From Eubacterium sp. CAG:248 (GTDB taxonomy: Bacteria; Bacillota; Clostridia; Lachnospirales; Lachnospiraceae): a stretch of 64,000 nucleotides of DNA. The notes below the pieces were generated by a model that was not told the DNA's origin, made no database searches, and worked only from the letters and a program-made list of their open reading frames with translations. The position numbers and the translations under genes were made by a program. The stretch spans positions 94,507 through 158,506 of the forward strand of contig FR886218.1 of assembly GCA_000436475.1 (NCBI GenBank). The letters are read 5' to 3'. Of the stretch, positions 26,021 through 35,117 are shown piece after piece; within the stretch, counting starts at the first letter, position 1, and each line of letters opens with the position of its first letter.

Positions 26021-26176
26021 TAATATATATGAATTTTGCACAAAATAATTATCAATACATTGTGAAAAATATTATATTACAACAAAAAAATCCCCTTCAA
26101 TGACAAACATTTACTGTATAAAAAAAGTGTTATTGCTTTTATTATATAAGCATAGAACAAAACCGGTTTTAATAAA

Positions 26177-26195
26177 AACATTAATAATTAATGTT
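26177..26195. promoter_or_regulatory. 19-bp perfect palindrome before the TRAP operon
   Basis: AACATTAAT-A-ATTAATGTT, 36 bp before the dctP start. It is a candidate operator or leader hairpin. Confidence 0.55.
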
Positions 26196-26231
26196 AATAA
26201 TTACATTAAGGACAAAGCGAGGAGAAAGGAA

Positions 26232-27260
26232 ATGCTAAAAAAAACAATTAGGTGCTGCACTATACTTATGTTATGTGTAGTTATGACAGTTGGATTATTT
26301 GGTTGTAATCTGTCAGTAAATAATGGAAAACGTATAGTAAGAATAGCGATAGCGCAGTCGGAAACACATCCGGAATACCTTGGGCTTGTTGCTTTTAAGG
26401 AATATGTTGAGGAAAGACTTGGCGATAAATATGAAGTCCAGATATTTCCAAATGAATTATTAGGTTCAATACAGAAAACAATAGAGCTTACACAGACAGG
26501 AGCTATTGATTTCGCAGTTGCAGGTACAGCTAATCTTGAAACATTTGCAGATGTATATGAAGTGTTCAGTATGCCATATCTTTTTGATTCGATTGAAAGC
26601 TATAAGGCGGTAATGCAGGATACAGATTATATGGAAAATATATATGAATCAACAGATTCTTCCGGTTTCAGGGTTCTTACATGGTATAATGCCGGAACAA
26701 GAAATTTCTATGGCAAGAAGGCAATAAATACACCGGCAGACCTTTCTGGAATGAAGATAAGAGTACAGCAGAGTCCTGCAAGTGTAGCGATGATGCAGGC
26801 ATTCGGAGCTGCTGCCTCTCCTATGAGTTTTGGTGAAGTGTATACAGCTATCCAGCAGGGTGTAATAGACGGTGCAGAGAATAACGAGCTTGCATTGACT
26901 AACAATAAACATGGTGAGGTTGCAAAGTATTACACTTATAATATGCACCAGATTATACCAGATATGCTTGTAGCTAATCTTAAGTTTATTCAGGGACTTG
27001 ATGAAGATGAATTAAAGGTGTTTAAGGAAGCTGCCTTAAAGTCTACAGAGGTCGAACTTGTAGAGTGGGACAAGTGCGTTGAGGAAGCTAAGAATATTGC
27101 CCAGAATGAAATGGGAGTTGAGTTTATATATCCAGATATCACACCTTTTAAAGAAAAGGTTAAAAATATGCAGCAGGATATGATTAAGAAAAATCCTTCA
27201 ATAGTTGATATATATAATCATATTCAGGAAGTAAATAAAAGAGTAGGGGAGAAAAAGTAA
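26232..27260 (+). CDS. dctP: TRAP transporter substrate-binding lipoprotein DctP
   Basis: A 342-residue extracellular binding lipoprotein: basic start, hydrophobic segment, lipobox LFGC with C25. DctP-family features: MPYLFDSIESY, TWYNAGTRNFYG, LSGMKIRVQQSPASV and IQQGVIDGAENNELAL. AGGAGAAAGGA precedes ATG 26232; the ATG at 26100 would add 44 residues before the signal peptide and is rejected. The stop overlaps the dctQ start by 1 nt. Uptake of a carboxylic acid driven by a sodium or proton gradient is expected. The ligand is unknown; for a pectin-degrading Lachnospira a uronate is plausible. Confidence 0.94.
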   Translation: MLKKTIRCCTILMLCVVMTVGLFGCNLSVNNGKRIVRIAIAQSETHPEYLGLVAFKEYVEERLGDKYEVQIFPNELLGSIQKTIELTQTGAIDFAVAGTANLETFADVYEVFSMPYLFDSIESYKAVMQDTDYMENIYESTDSSGFRVLTWYNAGTRNFYGKKAINTPADLSGMKIRVQQSPASVAMMQAFGAAASPMSFGEVYTAIQQGVIDGAENNELALTNNKHGEVAKYYTYNMHQIIPDMLVANLKFIQGLDEDELKVFKEAALKSTEVELVEWDKCVEEAKNIAQNEMGVEFIYPDITPFKEKVKNMQQDMIKKNPSIVDIYNHIQEVNKRVGEKK

Positions 27261-27745
27261 TGGCTATATTAGATAATATAAGAAATGTTATGAATAAAGT
27301 AATAAGAATTGTATGTATATTACTTTTTGCATTTATGGTTATTATTGGAACTTACCAGATACTTGTAAGATACATTTTCAATAGTCCAAGTACAGTTTCA
27401 GAAGAGCTTCTGACATATTCATTTACATGGATGTCCTTGTTTGCAGCTGCCTATGTGTTTGGTAAAAGAGAGCATATGAGAATGGGATTTCTTGCAGATA
27501 AGTTAAACAAAAAGAAGTTAACAATACTTAATGCTATAATTGAAATTATAATAATAGCATTTGCACTTATAGTAATGGTTTATGGTGGCATATCTATTAC
27601 AAGCCTTTCAATGACACAAAAAACTGCATCGCTTGGAATTCCAATGGGATATGTATATATCGTTATTCCAATAACGGGAGTGGTTATTGCAGTATATGGA
27701 GTATTGAATGTTATATGTCTTATAAGGAAAGGAGAAGAAGCATGA
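27260..27745 (+). CDS. dctQ: TRAP transporter small permease DctQ
   Basis: A 161-residue protein with four predicted membrane helices; the family stretch around TYQILVRYIFNSPSTVSEEL and W-M near residue 57 fits DctQ. It starts in the TAATG overlap with dctP and ends in an ATGA overlap with dctM, so the three are translated as a unit. Confidence 0.93.
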   Translation: MAILDNIRNVMNKVIRIVCILLFAFMVIIGTYQILVRYIFNSPSTVSEELLTYSFTWMSLFAAAYVFGKREHMRMGFLADKLNKKKLTILNAIIEIIIIAFALIVMVYGGISITSLSMTQKTASLGIPMGYVYIVIPITGVVIAVYGVLNVICLIRKGEEA

Positions 27746-29052
27746 GCATAGCATGGTTATCAGGTCTTATTATATTGGTTATTCTTATTATAATGCTAAT
27801 AGCAGGAGCACCAATTGCAATTTCCCTTGCAGTTTCTTCAATATGTGCAATTCTTCCGGTATTATCTACAGAACCTGCGCTTATAACAGGCGCACAGAGA
27901 ATATTTTCTGGAATTTCAGTATTTAATCTGATAGCTATTCCATTTTTTATTCTTGCTGGTAATATTATGAATAAGGGTGGAATTGCCATAAAGCTTATTA
28001 ATTTTGCAAAGATATTTACAGGAAGAATACCGGGCTCTCTTGCACATACAAATGTTGTAGCTAATATGCTTTTTGGTGCAATATCAGGTTCGGGTACGGC
28101 AGCAGCTTCAGCTATGGGTGCTATTATAGGACCAGTTGAAGAGGAAGAGGGTTATGATAAGAACTTTTCTGCAGCAGTAAATATAGCTACAGCACCTACA
28201 GGATTACTTATACCACCTAGTAATGTAATGATTACATTTGCTATGGTCAGCGGCGGAACTTCAATAGCAGCACTCTTTATGGCAGGTTATATACCAGGAA
28301 TTCTCTGGGGACTTGCATGTATGATAGTAATTTATATATATGCAAAGAAAAGAGGCTATACAAGCAGCAAGCGTTATGCGCTTAAGGAAAAGACTAAAAT
28401 AATACTTGAAGCATTACCTTGTCTTCTTATGATTATTATCGTTATCGGTGGTATTATTGGTGGTATTTTTACAGCAACAGAGGGTGCAATCGTTGCAGTT
28501 GTATATAGTCTTATACTTTCACTTGTATTTTATAAGTCTATTAAAGTAAGCGAACTTCCAAAGCTTCTTATGGACAGTGCGGAAATGACAGGAATAATTA
28601 TTTTCCTTATCGGTGTATCAAGCATAATGTCATGGGTAATGGCATTTACAGGAATACCAGCAGCTATATCAGGCGTAATGCTTAGTATAAGCAGCAACAA
28701 GTATGTTATTCTTCTTATAATAAATGTTATTCTCCTTATTGTTGGAACATTTATGGATATGACACCAGCCTGCCTTATATTTACACCTATATTCCTTCCA
28801 ATATGTCAGGCAGTTGGTATGAATACAATTCATTTCGGTATTATGATGATATTCAACTTATGTATAGGAACAATAACTCCTCCGGTTGGAACAACTCTTT
28901 TCGTAGGTGTTAAAGTCGGCAAGACAAAAATAGAAGATGTTATAAAGCCTCTCCTTTATTATTTCGCTGCAATATTTATTGTACTTTTACTTGTAACCTA
29001 TATACCGGCTATTTCGTTATGGCTTCCGGGCTTGTTAGGATATGTAAAATAA
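27742..29052 (+). CDS. dctM: TRAP transporter large permease DctM
   Basis: A 436-residue, very hydrophobic protein with about 11-12 helices, the ion-coupled permease subunit. Diagnostic segments: IPFFILAGNIMNKGGIA, GAISGSGTAAASAMGAI, APTGLLIPPSNVMI and GTITPPVGTTLFV. ATG 27742 follows AAGGAGAAG inside the dctQ end. A strong terminator ends the operon. Confidence 0.95.
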   Translation: MSIAWLSGLIILVILIIMLIAGAPIAISLAVSSICAILPVLSTEPALITGAQRIFSGISVFNLIAIPFFILAGNIMNKGGIAIKLINFAKIFTGRIPGSLAHTNVVANMLFGAISGSGTAAASAMGAIIGPVEEEEGYDKNFSAAVNIATAPTGLLIPPSNVMITFAMVSGGTSIAALFMAGYIPGILWGLACMIVIYIYAKKRGYTSSKRYALKEKTKIILEALPCLLMIIIVIGGIIGGIFTATEGAIVAVVYSLILSLVFYKSIKVSELPKLLMDSAEMTGIIIFLIGVSSIMSWVMAFTGIPAAISGVMLSISSNKYVILLIINVILLIVGTFMDMTPACLIFTPIFLPICQAVGMNTIHFGIMMIFNLCIGTITPPVGTTLFVGVKVGKTKIEDVIKPLLYYFAAIFIVLLLVTYIPAISLWLPGLLGYVK

Positions 29053-29080
29053 TACTTGAAAAACAGTAAAGAAGTTATGT

Positions 29081-29133
29081 AAAATATATCAGTACACAGA
29101 TTTTGTTAAATCCATGTACTGATATATTTTTTA
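29081..29133 (+). terminator. Terminator of the TRAP operon
   Basis: 16-bp perfect stem AAAATATATCAGTACA (29081-29096)/TGTACTGATATATTTT (29115-29130), with a T-rich tail. Confidence 0.92.
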
Positions 29134-29167
29134 TTTTTATAAGAAAGAAAACGACACAGGTATCAAA

Positions 29168-30157
29168 ATGAATACTAATATTAATTGCATATACGATGGC
29201 AGGAAAGCTTTCTTTCATCTGCCTGGTTTATTTGAATTCTATGAATTTTATAAGGTTTTTCTGCCTTTATTTTATGAACACAGGGAGTATTTTTATGATT
29301 GGTGCGATATAGGCTCTATATATGGTGCACCTGCCGACTGCCTGTGGGGTGGAGGGCGTGCTGGATTTGGAGATTGCGATGCCAGAGAGGTATTTAAGCT
29401 TATGACAGAATATAAAATATCATCCAGGCTTACTTTTAGTAACTCTCTTCTTAAAAAGGAACACCTATCAGATAAAAAATGTAATGAACTGTGTGAATTG
29501 TTAAAGGCTGCTATAAAGGAACAGCATACTTATTCTGGTATCAGCAATGCTTCTATTAATACAGCATGTAAGGCAGATGGTGTTAAAAATGGCATTATCG
29601 TTCATTCAGACCTCCTGCTTGACTATTTAAAAAATAAATATCCTGAATTCTATTTTGTTTCATCAACAACCAAGGTGTTGACAGATTACAATAAATTACT
29701 GGATGAAATAAACAACGAGGCTTTTAGCTATGTTGTTCCTGATTTTAGGTTAAATAAATGCTACCATAAGCTTAAAGCCTTAACAGATGCACAAAAAAAT
29801 AAAGTTGAATTTCTATGTAATGAATGCTGCTGGTTTGAATGCTATGACCGTAAAGCCTGCTATGAAGCGGTGAGCCGTATGAATCTTGGTGAAAATTGTG
29901 CAAGGCATATATGTGTATCACCAAAAGCTGCTAAAGGTTATAGCTTTTCTGGTGCAATGAGTAACCCTGCATTCATAAGTGTAGATGATATAAGAAATAT
30001 ATATCTTCCTATGGGATTTACTAACTTTAAAATAGAAGGAAGAAGCCTTGGAAGTGCACTTATTCTTGAATTTATACTTTATTATATGACTAAACCTGAA
30101 TTTCAGATTCATGTAAGGGAAGCCATATATCTTGATAATATGCTTGATTTATTTTAA
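29168..30157 (+). CDS. Unknown protein, possible U32-peptidase-like barrel with a cysteine cluster
   Basis: 329 residues, cytoplasmic (no signal or membrane segment). I do not recognise a named family with certainty. The C-terminal FTNFKIEGRSLGSA recalls the KIEGR motif of U32 peptidases, and the order of predicted strands and helices would suit a TIM barrel. A cysteine-rich run CNECCWFECYDRKAC plus a later CARHIC could bind a metal or Fe-S cluster, as in UbiU/UbiV-type U32 proteins. The N-terminus has a glycine-rich WGGGRAGFG. The next gene (HD phosphohydrolase) starts 17 nt downstream, so they are probably co-transcribed. Function unknown. Confidence 0.6.
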   Translation: MNTNINCIYDGRKAFFHLPGLFEFYEFYKVFLPLFYEHREYFYDWCDIGSIYGAPADCLWGGGRAGFGDCDAREVFKLMTEYKISSRLTFSNSLLKKEHLSDKKCNELCELLKAAIKEQHTYSGISNASINTACKADGVKNGIIVHSDLLLDYLKNKYPEFYFVSSTTKVLTDYNKLLDEINNEAFSYVVPDFRLNKCYHKLKALTDAQKNKVEFLCNECCWFECYDRKACYEAVSRMNLGENCARHICVSPKAAKGYSFSGAMSNPAFISVDDIRNIYLPMGFTNFKIEGRSLGSALILEFILYYMTKPEFQIHVREAIYLDNMLDLF

Positions 30158-30174
30158 AGAAAGAGAGTACTACT

Positions 30175-30720
30175 ATGAATACTACAGATATGAATGATAC
30201 AACTATGACTAACACAACTATGAAGAATAATGATATATTAAATAAACTGCATATTGCAATGATTGAACTATACAGTGGTGATGCTAAAAGAATACAACAT
30301 TTCTGTAAGGTACACAGCTATGCCAGGCTGATTGCAAAGATGGAACATGTAGATAACAAAACTTTATTTGTTATTGAAACAGCTGCCCTGACCCACGATA
30401 TAGGGATACATATATGCGAAGAAAAGTATGGGGAATGTAGTGGAAAGCTTCAGGAAAAAGAAGGTCCCTCACTTGCAGGAGAGCTGCTTCATAAGCTTGG
30501 GTTTGAACCAGAAATTTCAGAGCGTGTGCAGTATCTGATTGCACATCATCATACATATAATAACATTGATGGTATTGATTACCAGATACTCATAGAGGCT
30601 GATTTTCTTGTGAATATGTACGAAGATAATGTATCAAAGGAAGCTGTATTAAAGGCTTATGATAATATATTCAGAACTGAATATGGAAAGCAGCTATGCA
30701 GGGATATGTATGGTTTTTGA
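30175..30720 (+). CDS. HD-domain phosphohydrolase
   Basis: A 181-residue protein of the HD superfamily: H47 region (KVHSYARLI), H74-D75 in ALTHDIGIHI, and AHHHTYNNID followed by an acidic EADFLVN, the metal-ligand pattern H...HD...H(H)...D. The substrate is unknown; nucleotides are typical. The first 20 residues are Thr/Asn/Met-rich and may be dispensable; a start at a later in-frame ATG (about 30208 or 30220) is possible, but AAAGAGAG precedes 30175. Confidence 0.8.
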   Translation: MNTTDMNDTTMTNTTMKNNDILNKLHIAMIELYSGDAKRIQHFCKVHSYARLIAKMEHVDNKTLFVIETAALTHDIGIHICEEKYGECSGKLQEKEGPSLAGELLHKLGFEPEISERVQYLIAHHHTYNNIDGIDYQILIEADFLVNMYEDNVSKEAVLKAYDNIFRTEYGKQLCRDMYGF

Positions 30721-30747
30721 TTTCACAGGCACAGATAAATCATGTCT

Positions 30748-30776
30748 TTGACACCTATTTCATAATCCTGTATAAT
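30748..30776 (+). promoter_or_regulatory. Consensus promoter of lepB
   Basis: TTGACA (30748-30753), 17-bp spacer, TATAAT (30771-30776): perfect consensus. Confidence 0.85.
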
Positions 30777-30814
30777 GCGTTATATATTATTGAATAAAAC
30801 GGAGAGTTTTTATA

Positions 30815-31375
30815 ATGAGTTCATATTATAGAAGATATCAGGAAAATACAGTACTTCTTAATATATGTAAAACAATAGTTGATATTGTTATGGTTATTGT
30901 TGCTGCGTATGTTATTGTTTCGTTTTCCTGTACAAGAACAACTATATCAGGTGGTTCCATGGAAGATACGATAAAGAATGAAGACACAGTACTTATCAAC
31001 AGGTTTGCATATGTCTTAGATGGACCTAAGCGTTTTGATTGCATTGCCTTTGAGCCAGATGCAATCGGTTCCTCAAAGCTATATGTTAAAAGAGTGATAG
31101 GACTTCCTGGTGAAACTGTCCAGATTAAAGAAGGACATATATATATTAATGGTAATCTGCTTGAAAATGATATTAATGATACATATATTGTAACTGCTGG
31201 AATTACAGCAAACGAGATTCATCTTGCAGAAGATGAGTATTTCTGTCTTGGTGATAATAGAAATAACAGTGAAGACAGCAGATTCTCAAGTATAGGCATG
31301 GTTAAAAAAAAGCATGTTATTGGAAAAGTATGGATGGTATTACAGCCTTTTGAAGATATCCGGTTTGTCAAATAA
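30815..31375 (+). CDS. lepB: Signal peptidase I
   Basis: A membrane-bound Ser/Lys protease removing signal peptides. One N-terminal helix (about 18-38), nucleophile S48 in SGGSME, general base K92 in YVKRVIGLPGE, and GDNRNNSEDSR near residue 145. The 186-residue length matches Gram-positive SipS-type enzymes. A perfect promoter precedes it, and rbgA begins 37 nt later. Confidence 0.95.
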   Translation: MSSYYRRYQENTVLLNICKTIVDIVMVIVAAYVIVSFSCTRTTISGGSMEDTIKNEDTVLINRFAYVLDGPKRFDCIAFEPDAIGSSKLYVKRVIGLPGETVQIKEGHIYINGNLLENDINDTYIVTAGITANEIHLAEDEYFCLGDNRNNSEDSRFSSIGMVKKKHVIGKVWMVLQPFEDIRFVK

Positions 31376-31412
31376 ATAAGATCATCTACTTTAATTTATG
31401 AAAGGTAATTAT

Positions 31413-32426
31413 ATGCAGAAATCAAGAAATAATAATGGTTCAACAAATAAAAAATCAATAAAAAAAAATTATCAAAAAGAACAGCAGAATTCAAAGGACT
31501 GCAATACAGCCAAAGCTGGTAAAAGCAGTTTCAACTGGTATCCTGGTCATATGACTAAGGCTAAAAGAATGATGGAAGAAAACATAAGACTTATTGATCT
31601 TGTTATAGAAATAGTTGATGCGAGAGTTCCAATGAGCAGCCGTAATCCAGACATAGATAAACTTGCCTCTAACAAAGCAAGAATAATTCTTCTTAATAAG
31701 GCTGATTTAGCAGATGATTATGTAACTAACAAATGGATTGCTTATTTTAACAGCAAGAATATATATTGCCTTAAGCTTAATTCAAGAGACAATTCAGGCG
31801 TTAAACAGGTAAATAATCTTATACAGACCGCATGTGCTGATAAAATCGAACGTGATAAAAGCAGAGGCATCATGAACAGAACTATCAAAGCAATGGTTGT
31901 TGGTATACCTAATGTTGGAAAATCTACATTTATCAATTCCTTTGCTGGTAAGGCAAGTGCCAAAACTGGTAACAAGCCTGGTGTTACTAAAGGAAAACAG
32001 TGGATTAAGCTTGGGAAAAATGTTGAAATGCTTGATACTCCAGGTATACTATGGCCAAGATTTGAAAACCAGGATGTTGGAATGCGCCTGGCCATGATTG
32101 GCTCTATTAATGATAATATTCTTAACATAGAGGAACTTGCTATAGATACTATTAACTATGTGTATAACAACTATCCTGATAATATTATCGAAAGATATGA
32201 GCTTGATAAAGAAGCTGTAAAAGCAAGCTATGATGAAAGCGCTATTAATCCAGATAATTCAATAGCACTGTATATTATGGAACAGGCTGCTTTAAAGAGA
32301 GGCTGTATTAAAAAAGGCAATGCCATAGACTATGAAAAAACAGCGAATATAATACTTGATGACTTCAGAAGTGGACGTCTTGGACGAATCACACTTGAAA
32401 GGAGTGAAGATAATGCCAACAGCTAA
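31413..32426 (+). CDS. rbgA: Ribosome biogenesis GTPase RbgA (YlqF)
   Basis: A 337-residue circularly permuted GTPase acting late in 50S assembly. The G4 motif NKADL (about 95) comes before G1 GIPNVGKST (about 167) and G3 DTPG (about 208), the permuted order. A Lys/Asn-rich N-terminal tail of about 35 residues precedes FNWYPGHMTKAKR. ATG 31413 is spaced from AAAGG, whose upstream ATG (31398) is part of the ribosome site. It overlaps rnhB by 14 nt; rbgA-rnhB-ylqG-ylqH is the Bacillus order. Confidence 0.94.
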   Translation: MQKSRNNNGSTNKKSIKKNYQKEQQNSKDCNTAKAGKSSFNWYPGHMTKAKRMMEENIRLIDLVIEIVDARVPMSSRNPDIDKLASNKARIILLNKADLADDYVTNKWIAYFNSKNIYCLKLNSRDNSGVKQVNNLIQTACADKIERDKSRGIMNRTIKAMVVGIPNVGKSTFINSFAGKASAKTGNKPGVTKGKQWIKLGKNVEMLDTPGILWPRFENQDVGMRLAMIGSINDNILNIEELAIDTINYVYNNYPDNIIERYELDKEAVKASYDESAINPDNSIALYIMEQAALKRGCIKKGNAIDYEKTANIILDDFRSGRLGRITLERSEDNANS

Positions 32427-33069
32427 AGAACGTGAAGAAAAAAAAGCACTTAAGCTTCAGGCAGAGCTTGAACGTATAGAAAATATGTGTTCATACGAAA
32501 AGGAATATGCGGGATATACGTATATATGCGGTATAGATGAGGCTGGCAGAGGTCCATTTGCAGGTCCCGTTGTAGCAGGGGCGGTTGTTCTTCCTAAAGA
32601 CAGCAGAATACTATATGTTAATGATTCCAAAAAATTAAGTGAGAAAAAGAGAGAAGCTCTTTATGATGTTATAATGAATGAAGCTGTTTCAGTAGGTGTC
32701 GGAATAGTAGGTCCGGAAAGAATAGATGAGATCAATATACTTAATGCAACCTACGAGGCTATGCACCAGGCGATTAATAATCTTACTGTAACACCCGATA
32801 TATTACTTAACGATGCAGTAGATATACCAGGGATTAATATAAAACAGGTTCCTATAATAAAGGGAGATGCCAAAAGCCTTTCTATTGCAAGTGCAAGTAT
32901 AATCGCTAAAGTAACAAGAGACAGACTTATGTATAGCTACGATGAATTATATCCTGAATATGGATTTGCAAAGCATAAAGGATATGGAACAAAGCAGCAC
33001 AGGGATGCTTTAGCAGAATATGGAGCTTGTCCAATACATAGAAAGACCTTCATAAAAAATTATATATAA
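32413..33069 (+). CDS. rnhB: Ribonuclease HII
   Basis: Removes ribonucleotides and RNA primers from DNA. Catalytic D42-E43 in GIDEAGRGPFAGP; further motifs DSKKLSEKKRE, KGDAKSLSIASASIIAKV and HKGYGTKQH. ATG 32413 follows AAAGGAGTGA within the end of rbgA; the longer frame from 32356 is not supported. 218 residues. Confidence 0.95.
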   Translation: MPTAKEREEKKALKLQAELERIENMCSYEKEYAGYTYICGIDEAGRGPFAGPVVAGAVVLPKDSRILYVNDSKKLSEKKREALYDVIMNEAVSVGVGIVGPERIDEINILNATYEAMHQAINNLTVTPDILLNDAVDIPGINIKQVPIIKGDAKSLSIASASIIAKVTRDRLMYSYDELYPEYGFAKHKGYGTKQHRDALAEYGACPIHRKTFIKNYI

Positions 33070-33157
33070 TAATATGATTTTACTTATTTTTAATGAATAT
33101 ACTGCAAATTGCAAATGATTTATTTATCAGATAAAAATACAGAGAATGGAGATTCGT

Positions 33158-34738
33158 ATGGATATTAATGTACAAAAGCTTTCTAATATATCGTCAACAG
33201 GTACCGAACAGACTGATAATACATACAACACTTCAGAAAAAAATATCAATATAACGAATACTCCTGCTTCTGGTTTAAATAATATAAATAGCAATGCTTA
33301 CTCTGTGTTAAAAAATCTTATGCCCGGAGATGTCCTTTCAGGCATTATAAACCAGATAAAAGATTCCCAGGTTCTTATTGGCTTTAATGATGGTTCTTTA
33401 TTGTCTGCACACCTTACGGGTGATGCTAATGTTTCAAAAGGGGATAATATAACATTTCTTGTAAAAAATATTTCAGATAATCAGATATCCCTTAAGGTAG
33501 TATCAGCTGGTGAACAACAGAATATGTTTATAGATAAGGCACTAGAGGCTGCCGGATTATACGCTACAGATGAAAATACAGCCATGCTTAAGGAACTGTT
33601 ATCACTTAATATGCCAGTAAGCTCAGATATGCTTAACAATATGAACAGGCTTATGGCGCAGTATCCTGATGCTAATATTAACACAATAGCTAATCTTATA
33701 CGTCTTGATATGCCGGTTACATCTGATAATATAGCTATGTTTGAAGCTTATAAAACCTTTGATGCACAGATAAATAACCAGCTTAATTCCCTTGGATTAA
33801 ATATTTATAATAGTATAAATAATGCTTGTGTAACAGGTGATTTAAAAGCACTTTCAGATATCGGAAATCTGATAAATGGTATGTACGGAATTAACGGAAC
33901 TGATAGTGAAGTAAAATCAGAATCCTTATCTTACTCATTCCCAGATGATTTCATAAACAAGCTTACTGATAAATTAAACAGCGTATCTGATGCTGGAAAA
34001 GTTCTGTCTGATAGTATTATAAAAGACAACATATCATTAAAAGATACCATTAACTATATACTAAACAATCCTTCTTTATCTGATTCTTCATCTGGCATTA
34101 CGAATTCAGCTGTATTTAAACAGCTGCTTGGTCAGTTTATAACAGAAACTATGAGACTTACTCCCAAGGATGTTGGTACACCTGGTGACAATCCTATAAA
34201 CAGCTTCTATAAAAGGGTGCGTAAAAATATTGAAGATGTTGAAAGCATATATAAAAGCAGCAACATCAATGAAGACATATCAAAAAGCATGAAGGATATA
34301 AAAAGTAACATAGATTTTATGAATGATCTTAATAAGAATATGACTTTTTTTCAGATGCCTCTTAAGTTTTCTGAGGGTGAAGGCAACGGTGAATTATATG
34401 TTTTCACTAACAAAAAGGCACTTGCACATAATTCAGAAGATGTAAGTGCTATGCTTCATCTTGATATGGAACATTTAGGTCCTATAGATGTTTATGTAAA
34501 GCTTAACAAAAAGAATGTATCAACTAATTTCATACTTGAGAGTGAAGAACTGCTCAACTTTGTATATTCACATATAGATGAACTAAATGAAAGATTAGAA
34601 AAGCTTGGGTATTCAACACATTTTGAAATGAAGGTGTCTGAAAATGTCAAAGATGAATTCGATTTTGTTAATGATTTTATTGAAAGAGATATACGGCCAG
34701 AAAATAACGGACAATACATACTTGATATAAAAGCATAA
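33158..34738 (+). CDS. YlqG-like protein with FliK-type C-terminal domain
   Basis: 526 residues, Asn/Ser/Asp-rich and low in sequence complexity. The C-terminal ~90 residues (LHLDMEHLGPIDVYVKLNKK through the helix LNERLEKLGY) resemble the flagellar hook-length control (Flg_hook/FliK) domain. In Bacillus the orphan FliK-like ylqG sits exactly here, between rnhB and the FlhB-like ylqH. No flagellar genes are in the window. The function of this pair is not established to my knowledge. ATG 33158 is used; ATG 33146 lies in the ATGGAG ribosome site. Confidence 0.75.
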   Translation: MDINVQKLSNISSTGTEQTDNTYNTSEKNINITNTPASGLNNINSNAYSVLKNLMPGDVLSGIINQIKDSQVLIGFNDGSLLSAHLTGDANVSKGDNITFLVKNISDNQISLKVVSAGEQQNMFIDKALEAAGLYATDENTAMLKELLSLNMPVSSDMLNNMNRLMAQYPDANINTIANLIRLDMPVTSDNIAMFEAYKTFDAQINNQLNSLGLNIYNSINNACVTGDLKALSDIGNLINGMYGINGTDSEVKSESLSYSFPDDFINKLTDKLNSVSDAGKVLSDSIIKDNISLKDTINYILNNPSLSDSSSGITNSAVFKQLLGQFITETMRLTPKDVGTPGDNPINSFYKRVRKNIEDVESIYKSSNINEDISKSMKDIKSNIDFMNDLNKNMTFFQMPLKFSEGEGNGELYVFTNKKALAHNSEDVSAMLHLDMEHLGPIDVYVKLNKKNVSTNFILESEELLNFVYSHIDELNERLEKLGYSTHFEMKVSENVKDEFDFVNDFIERDIRPENNGQYILDIKA

Positions 34739-34781
34739 ATCATAATATAACATGGATTACAGGCGAAAGGGGGATGGCTAT

Positions 34782-35117
34782 ATGGCTGATAGCAGGTATA
34801 AAAATAATAATGCTGGTGATATCGTAAATGGTCCTGATGGAGCTGTACGAAAACAGAAGGTAGCGGTTGCACTACAGTATAACAAAGGCGAACAGGCACC
34901 AAAGATCATCGCTTCGGGAAAAGGTCATATTGCTGATAAAATCATAGAAAAAGCAAAAGATTCAGATGTTCCAACCTATGAAGACAGCAAGCTTGCCAAT
35001 ACTCTTTCTAATCTTGAAATAGGAGATATGATTCCACCTGAACTATATACAGTTGTTGCCGAAATACTTGTTTTCGTAGATAAAACAGATAAATTAAGAG
35101 GTAAAATACATGGTTGA
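34782..35117 (+). CDS. YlqH-like FlhB C-terminal domain protein
   Basis: A 111-residue protein equivalent to the cytoplasmic C-terminal domain of FlhB/EscU without the membrane part (VAVALQYNKGEQAPKIIASG, then IPPELYTVVAEILVFV). The autocleavage NPTH motif of full FlhB is not present; the domain begins after it. It partners the FliK-like gene upstream, as FlhB partners FliK in hook-length control. An AAAGGGGGA site precedes ATG 34782. It overlaps yraN by 8 nt. Confidence 0.85.
   Translation: MADSRYKNNNAGDIVNGPDGAVRKQKVAVALQYNKGEQAPKIIASGKGHIADKIIEKAKDSDVPTYEDSKLANTLSNLEIGDMIPPELYTVVAEILVFVDKTDKLRGKIHG

Noticed and set aside
26100..26231. Extra 44-residue N-terminus for the TRAP binding protein
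   Set aside because: It would bury the lipoprotein signal peptide; a strong AGGAGAAAGGA site supports ATG 26232.
29085..29130. Hairpins in intergenic regions as small RNAs
   Set aside because: Perfect stem followed by a T-run directly after a stop codon is explained by Rho-independent termination.
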